Part shown: in pieces, positions 49,901-61,750 of the stretch | Numbering within the stretch: the stretch's first letter is position 1 | How the letters are laid out: each line of letters opens with the position of its first letter | Source: Sphagnum magellanicum | Taxonomy: Eukaryota; Streptophyta; Sphagnopsida; Sphagnales; Sphagnaceae | Direction: 5' to 3' | Length of the DNA: 64,000 bases | NCBI GenBank assembly: GCA_021904315.1 | Contig: CM038924.1 | Coordinates: 12,078,026 to 12,142,025 of the forward strand | Program-made: the position numbers and the translations under genes | The notes under the pieces: model-generated | Databases searched by the model: none | Seen by the model: the letters and a program-made list of their open reading frames with translations, nothing else | What the model was told of the DNA's origin: nothing

Positions 49901-51301
49901 CATTATAGTCACTGGCATTTTTGTTTGTTTATTTGTATCCAAATCCATCACTTGCATTTGATTGAAGTTCTGGACTAAAGTTTGGAAGTGCAATGAAACG
50001 TCAGGTGCTTCAAGGAGATAAGGAAGAGGAGGAGGAGAGCATAATAATAATTACCAAAGGCATAAGCTGTTGAGGGATTCAATTCACTGCGCACTGCAGT
50101 GTCACCGTCGGCATACCAGGCAACTTCATCCCCTCTAAGAATTTCTCTTTGACTGCAAACAAAATGAGTAAATTGTTGGTGGGTATCTGTTTCAAACTCA
50201 TTTCTTCTTCATCAATGCAAAGCAAAATGGCCAAATTGGGTATCTGTTTCAAACTCTTTTCTTCATCAACGCAATCAAAATGACCCAAATGGGTATCTGT
50301 TTCAACTCTTCTCTTCTTCATCAATGCAGAGCAAAATGACCAAAATGGACATCTAGTTTCAACTCTTCCCTTCTTCATCAATGCAAGAAAAATGACCAAA
50401 TTGGGTATTTGTTTCAAACACTTCTCCACTTCATCAATGCAAAGCAAAATGATCAAATTGGATATCTGTTTCAAACTCTTCTCTTCTTCATCAATGCAAA
50501 GCAAAATGATCAAATTGGATATCTGTTTCAAACTCTTCTCTTCTTCATCAATGCAAAGCAAAATGACCACATTGGATGTCTAACTGTTTTCAACTCTTCT
50601 CTTCTCCATCAATCTTCTATCAATGCAACCAAAATTGACCAAATAGGTACCTGTTTTTCAACTCTTCTCTTCTTCCTCAATGCAAAGCAAAAATGAGCAA
50701 CAAAATTGGGTATCTGTTGTAAAATCTCAGCTCAGACGAAGAAGCAGAAGAAGAAGAAGAAGAAGAAGAAGAAGAATCCATCCCCTTCCTTCCTTCCTTA
50801 CCTCAGAGGCCGAAAGCGGATCGTCACGGAGACGTTTTCTTTAGCTGGACTGCCATGCTGATGCTCCCCCGCACGTTGTTGTTGCGAGGTGGGCGTGGCA
50901 GGCGTCCCCCGTGGGCTCACTGCGCTTCGGGCAATTCCCGCCGAAACCGAAACGGAAGAAGAACCAGAAGACGTCGGAGCAGGAGTGGAACGAAGTTTGT
51001 GAGGAGGAGGAGGAGGTGTTGCGGCAGTAGAAGAAGATGGTGGTGGCACGGGGATGTTGCCTTTGCTGCTGCTGCTGCTGCTGCCGCTGCTGGGAGTCGG
51101 CAACCTTCCGGCGGAAAATGTCGAGGTCTTAGATAACGCTGAGGTACCAGAAGACGAGGAAGTCGATGAGGAAGAGAGAAACGGAAGAGACGCGCCGCTG
51201 ACTCCGAAGTTCCGACTCTGGTTCAGCGACGCTGCTGTCGCTGGCCTTCTAAACCGGAACGGTGAAGAACTGGGTCGCGTCTTGGACGCCGACGACGCCA
51301 T
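40939..51301 (-). CDS. KIN-7 subfamily kinesin (KIN7D/MKRP-like), complete
   Basis: Twenty-three exons, all frame-consistent, 1375 aa: 51301-50802, 50152-50055, 49875-49786, 49242-49190, 48865-48800, 48356-48303, 48160-48101, 47941-47860, 47658-47591, 47143-47081, 46685-46581, 46303-46199, 45961-45854, 45538-45392, 45266-45081, 44834-44649, 44421-44185, 43914-43774, 43660-43538, 43142-43092, 42890-42843, 42710-42432 and 42216-40939. The N-terminal 150 residues are Ser/Pro/Arg-rich and could be an organelle transit peptide, as in MKRP kinesins. The motor (about 155-490) has P-loop GVTSSGKT (236-243), switch [13 protein letters not shown] (342-353), switch [10 protein letters not shown] (380-387) and [11 protein letters not shown]. 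After it come neck and coiled coils ([38 protein letters not shown]) and a Ser-rich tail. It should be a plus-end microtubule motor. I see no C-terminal RING finger. Confidence 0.95.
42776..47374. repeat. Interstitial telomere-like motifs scattered in kinesin introns
   Basis: Runs of two to four TTTAGGG/CCCTAAA units lie at 42777-42797, 44482-44511, 46401-46422, 46885-46906 and 47359-47374, with single units near 44922 and 46505. All are in introns of the kinesin gene. Both orientations occur. Confidence 0.9.
43310..43500. repeat. AACCAG-rich minisatellite in kinesin intron 19
   Basis: Irregular repeats of CCAGAACC / CCAGTTC / GGAACCAGAA in the intron between exons 20 and 19. No coding content. 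Confidence 0.8.
48568..48721. mobile_element. Short family B-like MITE in kinesin intron 5
   Basis: A 154-bp element with about 28-bp terminal inverted repeats: GAGCAGCTCCACTGGTGCTC at the left, with its complement GAGCACCACTGGAGCTGCTC at the right. It is flanked by TGA on both sides. It sits within intron 48357-48799, clear of the splice sites. The inverted repeats extend inward (AGTATGTG/CACATACT). Confidence 0.9.
50160..50720. repeat. Minisatellite in kinesin intron 1, about 55-60 bp unit
   Basis: About ten units of CTGTTTCAAACTCTTCTCTTC, then TTCATCAATGCAAAGCAAAATGACCAAATTGG (given in pieces). Intron 1 is 50153-50801, so the array fills most of it. Leu/Lys and Phe/Asn-rich open frames over it are artefacts. 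Confidence 0.92.
50740..50777. repeat. (GAA)n microsatellite
   Basis: About 11 GAA units, near-perfect, 25 bp from the donor site of kinesin exon 1. On the transcribed strand it reads (TTC)n. Confidence 0.95.
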
Positions 51302-53500
51302 TCTTCCTGCTACAGCAAGATTGCTGCTCTCATGTGCAAAATGCCAAGAAGAAGATCATCACTCCATGCCTCTTTGTCAATGCTCCAAATGCTTGCTTCC
51401 TCTGGCGACAACAGATGAAGAAGAAGAAGACGAATTGCGTCTCTTCTTGCAGCGGCAGCAATTGTAAGCATCTAGGCATTCCAACAGAGGGCTGGAGCAG
51501 CAGCAGCTGGATCTTAGGCGCGCCGATGGAAGAAGAAGAGGCAGATCGAATCATCAAAGAGCAGCAGAGCAAAGCAGACTGTGCAGCAATTGGATGGCAT
51601 TGATGAAGAAGACGAAGACAGCCGAGCTGGGATTGCAACCAGAGAGCAGAAGAGAGATTTACTAAATGCGAGGGAGCGCCGCAGCGGATCCGTCGCTGCT
51701 CCATCTTTACCCTTCTTCTTCTTCTTCTTCTTGCTTCTTCCTTCCTTCCTCTCTATTAATAACAACAAAGAGATGCGGAGCTGCTTCGCCTCCTTCCTTC
51801 AGCCTCGGCTTTGATGACATTACATTCATGAGCCGCCGCCTCCTGCGCAAGCTCGTCGGAGATTGATTGCTGCCGCCCTGTTGGTGGTGGTGGTCTGTCA
51901 GTCTGTTTTTTTTTCCGGCTTTCTTTTCTCCACCGAGGAGATTTGTCCACCACCTCCCTCCTTTGCTCTTCTTCTTCCTCTTCAAGATTGCATTTCCCCA
52001 AGGAAGGAAGGCACATCATGATGCTTCATTTACAGTCTCCACAACAACAACAACAACAACAACAAGAGGTGTGTGTTGATTTTTTTTTTTGGGTCTCCAC
52101 AACAAGAGAGATGCTTCTTTCTTTTCTTTCTCTCCACCACAACAAGAGACAGAATTTCCTTGCACAACAAGCTAGTTACTGTATGATGTAGGTTTCATTT
52201 CATGACATTCCTTTGCTATTTCAAACAAAGTCTCCACTTGGGTCCTGGCGTTATAGATGTTTTTTGTTTTGGGTCCAGAGCTAGAACAGGTTTTCTCTTT
52301 GCAATCTATGTATGTATTTTGTTGGGCATCATCATCCCTGATGATCTTGTTCTTCTTGTTCTTGTTCTTGTTCATGCAGCTCCCACAGCTTCTTCTGCAG
52401 CCTCACGAAGAGCAACAGCATCTTTTCCTGTTGCTTTGAACTGATCCTCAACATATGGTTATCCATCTCAGAGGAAGTTCCAGTACTGCTGCTTTGCATT
52501 TTTTTAGGGGTCACAGCAATCTTCCAGTGGATCCACTGGATTTCACTGCCATACCTCATCCAAGATTTCTAGTGCAGGGTCACATACTGAGCACCATTGG
52601 AGATGCTCTTATGCTTTTGTTGCAGCTCCCACAGCTGCTACTTACTTCAGCCTCATGAAGAGCAACAGCATCTTCTTCTTTTTTTTGGTTGCTTTGAAAT
52701 GATCCCAACACATAGTTGTTCTTCTCAAAGGAAGTTCCATTACTGCTGCTGCTGTTGTGCATTTTTTCAGGGGTCACAGCAATGTTCCAGTGGATCCACT
52801 GGATTTGACTCCTGTACCTGATCCAAGATTTTTAGTCCAGGGTCACATACTAAGCACCATTGGAGATGCTCTTAAGCTTTTGTTGCAGCTCCCACAACTG
52901 CTACTTACTTCAGCCTCAGACTTGACTCATGCACCTCATCCAAGATTTCTAGTGGAGGGTCACATATTGAACATTGGTGGAGATGCTTTCATTGTGGCAA
53001 CTTCCAACTGTTGGCAAAACAAACTTGATGAGATCTTGAGAAAGTTGTGCAGAGAAAGGGTCTCCTATCTGGAGAAGGACGATAAACACTAGTGAGAAAA
53101 AAGCTCCCAAAACCCAAAACCTTGAGTCCCACAACCCCCTCCCCCTATTTTTCCCTAACGAAATCATTTTTTTAATTTAATTAAATTTCCAATGACAAAA
53201 AAAACTATTCAAAATTCAATATCTCCCACACACTTTAGGTGTAAAAATTTCCAAATCATTTTCATTAAATTCTACTCCCTAATGGCTTTTCAGCAATGTC
53301 AAGTGCATGTTTCAAATTTCCCTCCATACTTTTTTTATTTTAAATGAATATTTAATGAAAATTTTGTTCAATATTCAATAACTTCTCCACCATAGGTTGA
53401 AACATTATGAAACTAACTTGATGCACCCTTGATCATCCACAACTTTCTAACAATTTTATATATTAAATCTTAAGGGGTGTCTGTCTATTTGTCCGGGCAG
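51302..53500 (-). promoter_or_regulatory. Kinesin 5' leader and upstream region, duplicated at 62.3 kb
   Basis: From about 51389 rightward this sequence is near-identical to 62343-64000. It starts 90 bp upstream of the kinesin ATG, so the duplicated part is leader and promoter without coding sequence. It is pyrimidine-rich near the gene (TTC runs), contains a (CAA)n tract (52041-52067) and 263-bp tandem units. Short open frames here are conserved between copies only because the DNA is. Confidence 0.7.
52366..52925. repeat. 263-bp tandem units in kinesin upstream DNA
   Basis: Unit markers GCAGCTCCCACAGCT recur near 52376, 52623 and 52887. GGTCACATACT(G/A)AGCACCATT recurs at about 52578 and 52841. 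Each unit contains GAGCACCATTGGAGATGCTC-like sequence, resembling the end of a family B MITE. There are two full units plus a partial one. Confidence 0.88.
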
Positions 53501-53631
53501 TTTTCAGGCACTGCTCAAACCTTTGTTTTTTTTTTTTTTTTTTAATGAGTTTTGTTTTCTGTGACAGTTATTATTCAATGGGTGCATTATGTTTGTGTGT
53601 CTATCCGGGCAGTTTCCAGGCATTGCCTGAA

Positions 53632-53664
<33 letters not shown>

Positions 53665-53800
53665 GAGTTTTGTTTTCTGTGACAGTTATTATTCAATGGG
53701 TGCATTATGTTTGTGTGTCTATCCGGGCAGTTTCCAGGCACTGCCCGAACTTTTTTTTTTTTTTTTTGATGGGTTTTGTTTTCTGTGATAGTTATTACCC
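53470..53800. repeat. Poly-T tandem array, period about 106-118 bp
   Basis: Three units of TGAGTTTTGTTTTCTGTGAC, TTATTCAATGGGTGCATTATG and CCGGGCAGTTTCCAGGCA, separated by poly-T runs of 15-28. Unit starts are near 53545, 53663 and 53769. Confidence 0.9.
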
Positions 53801-53829
53801 AACTGACAGGGGGGCCAATAGGGGGGGGT

Positions 53830-54015
53830 CAGCACGGGCGAGGAAAGACTGGGCGGAGGAGTCAGCACGGACCAAGGGGAGCACGGGCGAAGAAAGACCA
53901 GGTGAGGGGGAGAGCACGGGCGAAAAAAGATCGAGCGAAAAAAAAAGGCACAGGCGAAAAAAGATCGAGCGAAGTGGGAGGCACGAGCGAGGAAAGATCG
54001 AGCAAAAGGAAGCTC
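53830..54015. repeat. GC-rich minisatellite of about 30 bp
   Basis: Irregular repeats of AGCACGGGCGAGGAAAGA and GATCGAGCGAA. It follows the poly-T array, and the unit GGGTGCATTATG reappears just after it, so both may belong to one composite element. Confidence 0.75.
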
Positions 54016-54362
54016 AACGGGTGCATTATGCACCAAGTTCACACTACTATTAAGAACACAAGGAAAGGCATTGCGATTCGGGAGATGTCAATATTGTGCA
54101 AAGCACCCATGGAGTTGTTTTTAACCCTAAAAAACAAAAAAGATGTATACACAGTGTATGCATGTCTCATAAAATATTCATGGTCCCATTGGTCTTCATT
54201 CTATTATAATTGCAATGTGAATGGTATCCATTAATGTTGGGTTGTTCAGTCTTTTTGGAACTTGGAAGCAATGATAAGGGTAGGATATGTGTATACCTTT
54301 GATTAATGATTTTCAAAAAATCAAAGAATTGGTTTTAAGAACTTGAAGTTTTTAGGTTCTAA

Positions 54363-54748
54363 GAGCATCTCCACCGGTGCTCAGTATGTCACTCTGGATA
54401 ATAAAATTAAATGTCTAAGTTTAGCTGTTTTTATTTTTTGGCAAAATCCCACCAATTAAACTGGAACTGGAACTGGAACTGCATATATGTGGGGACTACT
54501 AACAGCAAACCACCTGGACCAATCATTATGATCACCCAATCAGAAATACTAAGGTGCAGTTAGGTCCAATTTATTACAGTCTTTTTTGGAGGTGCACAAC
54601 TGTGTTGCGCCTTTTACCAGCCACGGGCAAGCTGCATGAATTTGGTGCAGAAAGACAAATTTCCTGAGCTAAACCCGCACATTTTTTGACTTTTTGGCAA
54701 TAAATTTGAGTGTCTGGAGTTATATAATGAGCACCGTTGGAGATGCTC
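54363..54748. mobile_element. MITE family B (Harbinger-like), intact ends
   Basis: A 386-bp non-coding element. The left end GAGCATCTCCACCGGTGCTC matches the inverse of the right end GAGCACCGTTGGAGATGCTC with two mismatches. It is flanked by TAA on both sides, and a 3-bp duplication suggests PIF/Harbinger. It is colinear with 19740-20120. Confidence 0.9.
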
Positions 54749-57700
54749 TAACGAGTGTTGGCCTGTTCTCTCCTTTGAAAAGAAGGAACCTATATATGCT
54801 CTCAACTTAAATGTTTGAAAAAGAATTATGGAATCCTCCAGTAAGGGTTTGGAACAAGTTTTGAATGAAACCTTTGAATAAGGTTTTGGTTGTTCTTTTG
54901 GTAAACATGACAATCCTTAGGCATAAGTAGTAGGCAGTTCAAGTTCCAAATCCAATTTAGGGTCATTCATTAAAATGAAAACCCTAAAAATAATTTGATT
55001 GTATTTGAAATGAAATTTTTAATTTGCATGTGTGTACCACATATGGAAGAAAGGCAAATTGAGAGGAAAGAGAATCAAAAATATAGAAGGGAAAAAGTAA
55101 GGAAATGGAAAACTTTGAAAGGCCCAAAAAAGTGAAAAGAAAAATAGCTTAATTCAAATGAGGCCAAAAAAAGGAAAAAGAAAAGTTCAATGATGAGGTT
55201 GACACCCTAAATGGACAATAAAATTACAAGTTCAAACTCAAAAACCTAAACATAAAAATATACAAAACTTGGCTTTTCACTAAAAGGCAAGGTTGAAGGT
55301 GACAAGGCCACCACTATGAATTCGAGAACCTTCCAACATTAGTTTTGACCTTCCATTGATGATTAAAACTCAAAAATCATAAAATGGAATGTGGTCATTC
55401 ACCAAGCACTACACCAAAATATGCTCTTCATGAGTAGTCCTATGCGATTACATATATAGCTCATAAACAAATTCTAAAGAATTCAAATTGGTATTTTTTA
55501 AAAAGCCCAATTCAACTATAATACAAAAGAAATACCAAATCATTAAGAACCATGTTTTGAGATAGTGAGGGTTTTAAAATATCAAAATATTGAGTCAAAA
55601 ACCCTACCTTAAATTTTCAATTTGATGTTCATTCTTTCATGAAAACTAATAATTCAAAATTTTCAAAAACCGAGTTCATGTGAGGTTCTTTTGATTCTAA
55701 AAATATTTTTTAAAAATCAGAAACTATATATTTTATTATTGTAATTTTTTTCAAAAAACCAAAACTAAAGGTTTCTTATTTTCAAATGTTTGAAAAAACT
55801 AAAATTAGAGGTTACTAACAACATCAAAGAATTGCACAACATTGACATTCAATATTGATCACCTTAGTGAATATATCCTATTCAGTGCTTTTTTGGGTGA
55901 AATTTGCCAAATTGTAACACTGCCTCAAATTTATGGCAAAAATATCCATTTTTTCAAAAACAATCATCAAATTTACTCGTTTATGGAAGAACATATTGTC
56001 ACAAGTCTATTTATAGGCTACAATTTTAATGATCATGCATAAAAGTGTCAACAAAGAAGGCAAAATTTGTTTGAATTTGTTTGGGGATACTCGCTAATGT
56101 TGATACAATAGAAAAAAAATGAAAAAAAATGATTAACCCTAACCAAATGGGACAACCAAATAACCATCCCCCTTAACCTTCTCCTCACTACCTTCCAAAC
56201 TTTTCATTTCTCTTCATTTTTCTCACAACACACAAACTTCATTAACTCCACCTTCATTTAAAACTTGTGACTCAAATTATTTGCACAAACTTATTTCAAG
56301 ATGGAAATGTTATCATCATCAGCAATTAACACATCAATGTTTCATCAAGTTGCAAAAATGGAATTGACAAGCCTTTTAAAAACTTGAAAAGAAAGGAATT
56401 TTGACCCTAGAAAGTTTGGTTGAAAGACACAATTATCATCAAAGTCTAAATCATTCCCAAATCTCACCACTCTTACATTCATCCTTCAAGTGTTATTAAA
56501 TTTTTTATCCTTGAAACAAGTTTGTTTTGATGGTTGTTTCCATTGTCATTTGCTTAACTACCTAAATTTTGAAGGATTTAATGTAGGGTAATCACAAGGG
56601 TGAAAGTGTTCCCAAAATAGGAGGCCTAGGACAAGGTGATAGTCAAGTCTAACCCCACATTTAGGGGATGTCCCTCACTATGGGGCTTTTCCCATTGTCA
56701 AACACCAAATATATATATATATATCATTGAGGAAAAATGCCTAGTGTATTTGAAAAGTACTTTACATTTGTGAATATCCCTTGTAAAAATGAAAGGGTTA
56801 TTATACCTATTTTTTAAAAGTAAAAGGGAAATTATGTGTGCTTATTAGATGTAAAATCCCTCTCACTCTTAAAGAGTACATGTGTAAAAACCATTTACTT
56901 CCTCATATATGACCTTATGATCTACATATATTTAAGTTCATGATAACTTTTGGCGCATGTTTTATTTGATATGTAAAGCCTTAATTGGGTGACAATCCCA
57001 AAACACATTAGGTTGGATTTGGCAATTGTCTTATTTTAGGTCTTTTATTTTGAAAACACCCTCCTTTCAAGGCTTTACCTTGCTTGAACCATATGTAAAT
57101 CATAAGGCATTACCTATAACAATCCTATGAACTAGCAACAATGACAACATTGTGATGAAACCATCAATAACAACAACATCACCAACAACACAACAAAGCA
57201 ACATGAAAAAGCAATGCAAATAAGCAATTCGAAAAACCAAGGCACAAAAAAATAACACAAAGGAACAGCACAAGAAAAACACAAATGATCAACATGAAAA
57301 ATTACTCTTAATCATGATTAGGAATGATTAACCCCAAAGGGGTTTTAATATTAAATGAGTGTTGTTTGAACTTCCCACCAAACAATTAACCAAACTTAAC
57401 TATTAACTTAAATCTTTAATTAATCTAACTATTTAAGAATGGGGTTCTTAGTTCTCGCATAAAATTAACTCAATTAACGAAATAAAAATAAAAATTGAAA
57501 ACACACACATACACACACATATATAATGTTCCTCTTTTTTATTCCAACAACTCAACTTAAGGTCACATTAATTATTTTTAAAGGAACCAACCAAAGGCCT
57601 TCTCTCAAGACTAAAAGAGTTATCCCTATCAACTTAATAAGTAACTAACAAGTTTACGTCCATCCTTGGGTATTGGGTACAGTGTCTTTCCCTGTCATCC

Positions 57701-58720
57701 TTGTAAAAAATTACAAAGATGGGAAGAAGAGGAAAGGAAATGGTGCTCAACATTCAAGGATAAATGTAAACCTATCAAATAAGGATAATCACTTTAGTTC
57801 TAAGAAAAGAAAAACTCGCCAATGATGATAAACAGTAATTTAAAAGGCAAGCATAATGAGCCTAAATCACTAGGATGACATGAAAATTGATTCTCAATAA
57901 CCCGATTATTAAACCAATTATCATCAAATATGATACCAATTGATTTTCATTGTGCGAATTGGATTGAAAATCAAAGGTCCTAGCGAAAACCATCCAACAT
58001 TGGTACAAACGAATGTTGGGTGATTATAAGAAACATGAGTAAAGCCTTGATGATTACCCTAGTACCTTGGCCAATTTGACACAAATTATATTATTTTCAA
58101 AAATGTTGAAAATTTCAAAAATTATTTCTTCCAAATCAAAAAAATATTGTGAAGAACAATAATGAATATTTTAGGAATATTTCATTTGTCGAAATGAATT
58201 TTTCAAAATTAATTAATTATTCGACAAACATGTGTTAAAATGGTCAAGGTACTATGGTATAAAGTGATTCTTAAGCACTATAACAAAAGGTGTCCTTGTA
58301 CGCTAAATAATTTCATTGGATTTTGAATGAATTCACGGTTTGTAATGAATAAGGACTAGGGAAAAAATAGTGAATTCATTGGTCTAGTGAATGGGTACTA
58401 GTGAACTGCACCCACATTTTATAATAGTGAGGATTCATCACTGCAATTCTAAATCAAAGCCCATGATTTTTCACCAAGGTACACTCACCCATCAAACCCT
58501 AAATGTACCAATTACCAACCTAATCATGTACAAAACCCTAAAGTTAATACATACCTTAGTACCTACCTTGGTGCCTGAGTATAAGTTTGTCTTGGTCATT
58601 TACTTATGCTAGTAGAAATAATAATATTTTACAATTAGCCATTATTACTACATAATGAAGCTCTAGTGTGCTTGCCAATTTCTTTTTTGGCATTGCAACA
58701 AGGTTTTCTTTTTTATAGGA
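54749..58720. other. AT-rich spacer, no gene seen
   Basis: Very AT-rich with short homopolymers and (TA)n near 56711-56725. No open frame above about 75 codons has recognisable content. I see no tRNA or other RNA gene. Confidence 0.5.
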
Positions 58721-58724
58721 ATTT

Positions 58725-59345
58725 TGTTTTGTAGCTAAAGTGGCAGACTGTTCATTGGAAGATGTAGAAAAAAAGTGGCAATTTATCCCTCTAGGAAAAT
58801 TTAGCCAAATCTGGCTATATACCAGAAATAAGGTATAAATCTTTAATCATCCTTCTTTATGTTTGACTACACAATGAAAGTCACATATACCTACAATCTT
58901 GTGATTTTCCACTTTTTTTTTTAAAAAACAATTCCCACTTCTGGCAACTACAAACCCTTCAAAATCACTCATTTTTAAATGTTATATATTTTAATTTCCC
59001 TTTCTGGAGATAAATCGCCAGTTTTTAAAAAATGTTCATGACAGGAAGGTATTTTTCAGAAATTTTGGCGATTCCCAAATACCATTAATTAGTGCCTAAC
59101 TAGCCTAGGTAAGTAGTATGCTGGCCCTGGTCTAATTGGTCCAAAATATTATTATTATTATTATTCCCAGTAGGCAGGGTATTTTTTTTCCTTTTTCTTT
59201 TTTTTTTCCCCCTCTTTTTTCTCAATTTTGTGATGTAGCTGAAGTGGCGATCATCCATATGAAAGTTAAAAAAAAACTCTAGCGCCTTTTTTTATTTTGG
59301 CTACCCCTGCTGGAACTTAGTATAGAATTTGGCGAACTAGGAAAA
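58725..59345. mobile_element. MITE family A remnants, two or more
   Basis: Bases 58725-59060 contain TTTGTAGCTAAAGTGGC, AAATTTAGCCAAATCTGGC and TTAATCATCCTTCTTTATG. Bases 59222-59345 contain TCAATTTTGTGATGTAGCTG then AAGTGGCGATCATCC and TTTTGGCTACCCCTGCTGGA. This is the best-preserved terminal sequence of the family in the window. Confidence 0.75.
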
Positions 59346-60352
59346 AATTAAAGATTTTTAAAAAATTGGCGACAAAAAAAATCAAAAGACACTAAATTCT
59401 CGCCATTTAAAAAAAACATTTCGCCTAATTAAAAAAAACCCTGCTAGTCGCTAGATGACGATTGGTTGCAATGATTTTACAGCAAGAGAGAGGGACGGGC
59501 ACGGGCACGGGCGCGGGTGTGGGGCCCTCGAGCCCGGTCCCTGGTCGGCTTCCTGGAACTGGCGCTCGGACCCGGGCGATGGACAAGAAGCTCAGGCTGC
59601 GCTGAGAGGATCCGATCTTCGCGAGTACAATGAGCGTTCTTGCGCGCACCAACAATCGACACGAGTGTGACGGCGTGATGCAGCTTTTCGAGAGCTTTCC
59701 GAGTATGTCCTTTTAAGCTGCAGTTGTCGCTTTTGTTGCCGGAAGAAAGAAAGATTTTGTGTCAGTATTATTCCCACTCTCTGGCCGGATTTGTCGAGCT
59801 TTTCGTGAGCATTGATGAGCTCCAGGTTTTTTTCCTTGAGGACTCGTCGCCGCCTTGACGATCGGTTTATTTTTCGTGTGCACGTTTTTCTTGTCTGTTA
59901 GAACAACCGGGCCGGGTAGTCAATATTGATGCGGCTTTGGTCTTCGGACACAGACGCTGCTGTCGAGGTTGTACGCGGTGCTTCTGAGGTGCACATAAGC
60001 GATCTGCAAGCTTTGGTTGTGAGGGAGGATCCTGGATTTGGTTTTTGTTTTTCGGTGTTTTGGACGTAGTTCTTGAAGAAGAAGAAGAAGAAGAAGAAGA
60101 GGAAGCTGCTGCATTCATTTCTTTCTCGTAGTCTTGAGAGGAGAAGGGATATAGTATCCGATGATGCAGCAGCGTTTCCTGAGGAGAAGTTTGTGATCTC
60201 CAGAATGCTTTTGAGATCTGCGGGTTGATAGAAGAGGATCTGTGACTTTTACTTACGGAATCTGGTGGAAAGACACTCGTGATCGGCTGCCATTATCATT
60301 ATTATCATCATTATCGTTCATCAGCTCGATTCGTAGGAGTCTGTCTGTCGTG
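59346..60352 (+). promoter_or_regulatory. SEC14-like gene upstream and leader region
   Basis: From about 59465 the sequence becomes GC-rich (a GGGCACGGGC-type run near 59495-59515) and unlike the AT-rich spacer to its left. This suggests promoter and 5' UTR, perhaps with a leader intron. A (GAA)n run lies at 60075-60101. No separate gene is recognised. Confidence 0.45.
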
Positions 60353-61750
60353 ATGATTCATGATCTGTGCCATTGCGCTTCTAACAACAACCAAGAATCG
60401 AGAGCTTCGTCCAGTGGAGAGGACGAGACAATAATAATGAGCATCTATCCCGAAGATCTGCTGGAGTCGTCTCAGCAAGAGGCACTTAGTAGATTCCGAC
60501 TTCTTCTCACACAGGAAGGGCTAATCCGCAAACGAGACGATGACAACTCCTTACTTCGTTTTCTACGTGCCAGAGCTTTCAACATTGCAAAAGCCAAGGC
60601 CATGTTTGAAGCCATGCTCGAATGGCGAAAAGAGATTGGCGCAGATACTATCAAAGAGGTGAAGTGATCCTCTCTGCCTGTTTCTTCTGGCACATGTCTT
60701 TCCATTCTAACTTCTATCCTTAGGGTGGAACTGTACATGTTGTGAGCAACAACAACGTCTTGAACACATGTAGAACACGTCCAGAGCACGTCTAGAACAC
60801 TTCCATATCCTGTGTTTGGATTGAAGTTGATGTTGTTCTGTTTGGCAGACGTTCCAGTTTCCAGAAAGAGAAGCGATAAAGGAGTTGTATCCGCACTTCC
60901 ACCACAAGACAGATAAGATGGGCCGTCCAGTGTATATTGAAAGATTAGGGCTCCTGCAGATGGATGAGCTTCTCAAAATCACAACCATGGACCGGATGCT
61001 TCTTTATCATGTCAAAGAATGGGAGATTTTGATCGACAGGAAGATTCCCGCGTGCTCCAAGAAGGCTGGAACTTGCATATCTCAAACACTCACAATTATT
61101 GATATGAAGGGTGTGGTAATGTTTCTTAGGCCTTTGGAAATCTGTGTATGCATTTTGAGAAGCATATTAGGATTTTAGTCCACAGCACTGCTTCCTTGAA
61201 CCTATCCTCTTTTTTTGTCCCAATTGCTAAAATGGTGCAAGTTTGAATCTGCCACCATGATATTCTAAAACACACCCACTCTTTGTGGCTTCTAGATTTG
61301 GTCATTTATTGTCGCATGCCTTATTCATCACCAAATGGGTTTCTCATTTTGTTAGGCAGTCATTGTTACAGATTGTCATGGTGGGCTCTGACTTTTCTGT
61401 CAATGCAGACTAAGATGCACAGGAGTAAACAGCTGAGGAATTTCATTCAGAAGATCACAAAGGTGGACCGGGATTTCTACCCCGAGTACCTTTGGAAGAG
61501 GTTCATTGTCAATGCTCCGACTGCTTTCAAGGCAATGTGGGCTGTAGTGAGACCATGGCTGGATAAGAGGACTCAAAAGAAAATTGAAGTTCATGGTGGT
61601 AACTTCTCTTCAAAATTACTTGAGTTGGTTGACAGTGAGAATCTCCCTGCCTTCCTGGGAGGCTCATGCTGCTGCCCAGGAGGATGTGAAAATGCAGATG
61701 CTGGACCTTGGAATAAAAGGATCTACAAACAGAAACAGGTTTATGTATGA
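60353..61750 (+). CDS. SEC14-like CRAL-TRIO lipid-transfer protein, complete
   Basis: Three exons, 60353-60658, 60849-61115 and 61409-61750, all phase 0, giving 304 aa. The start is the ATG of MIHDLCH; a second in-frame ATG at 60437 (MSIYPED) is possible. The CRAL-TRIO N-terminal helices include LLRFLRARAFNIAKAKAM and WRKEIGADTI (about 60-100). The lipid-binding domain follows: YPHFHHKTDKMGRPVYIERLG (in part), TLTIIDMKGV, FIVNAPTAFKAMWAVVRPWL and KIEVHGGNF. The end has the plant SEC14 signature LPAFLGGSCCCPGGC...GPW. These proteins exchange phosphatidylinositol and phosphatidylcholine between membranes and support phosphoinositide signalling. It is a short SEC14-only form without nodulin or GOLD domain. 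A CAG/GTTTAT near 61738 could be an alternative donor. Confidence 0.92.
60755..60800. repeat. Short repeats in SEC14-like intron 1
   Basis: Four imperfect 11-bp units of the GAACACGTCTA type in tandem. They may be a transposon footprint or a simple tandem expansion. Confidence 0.6.
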
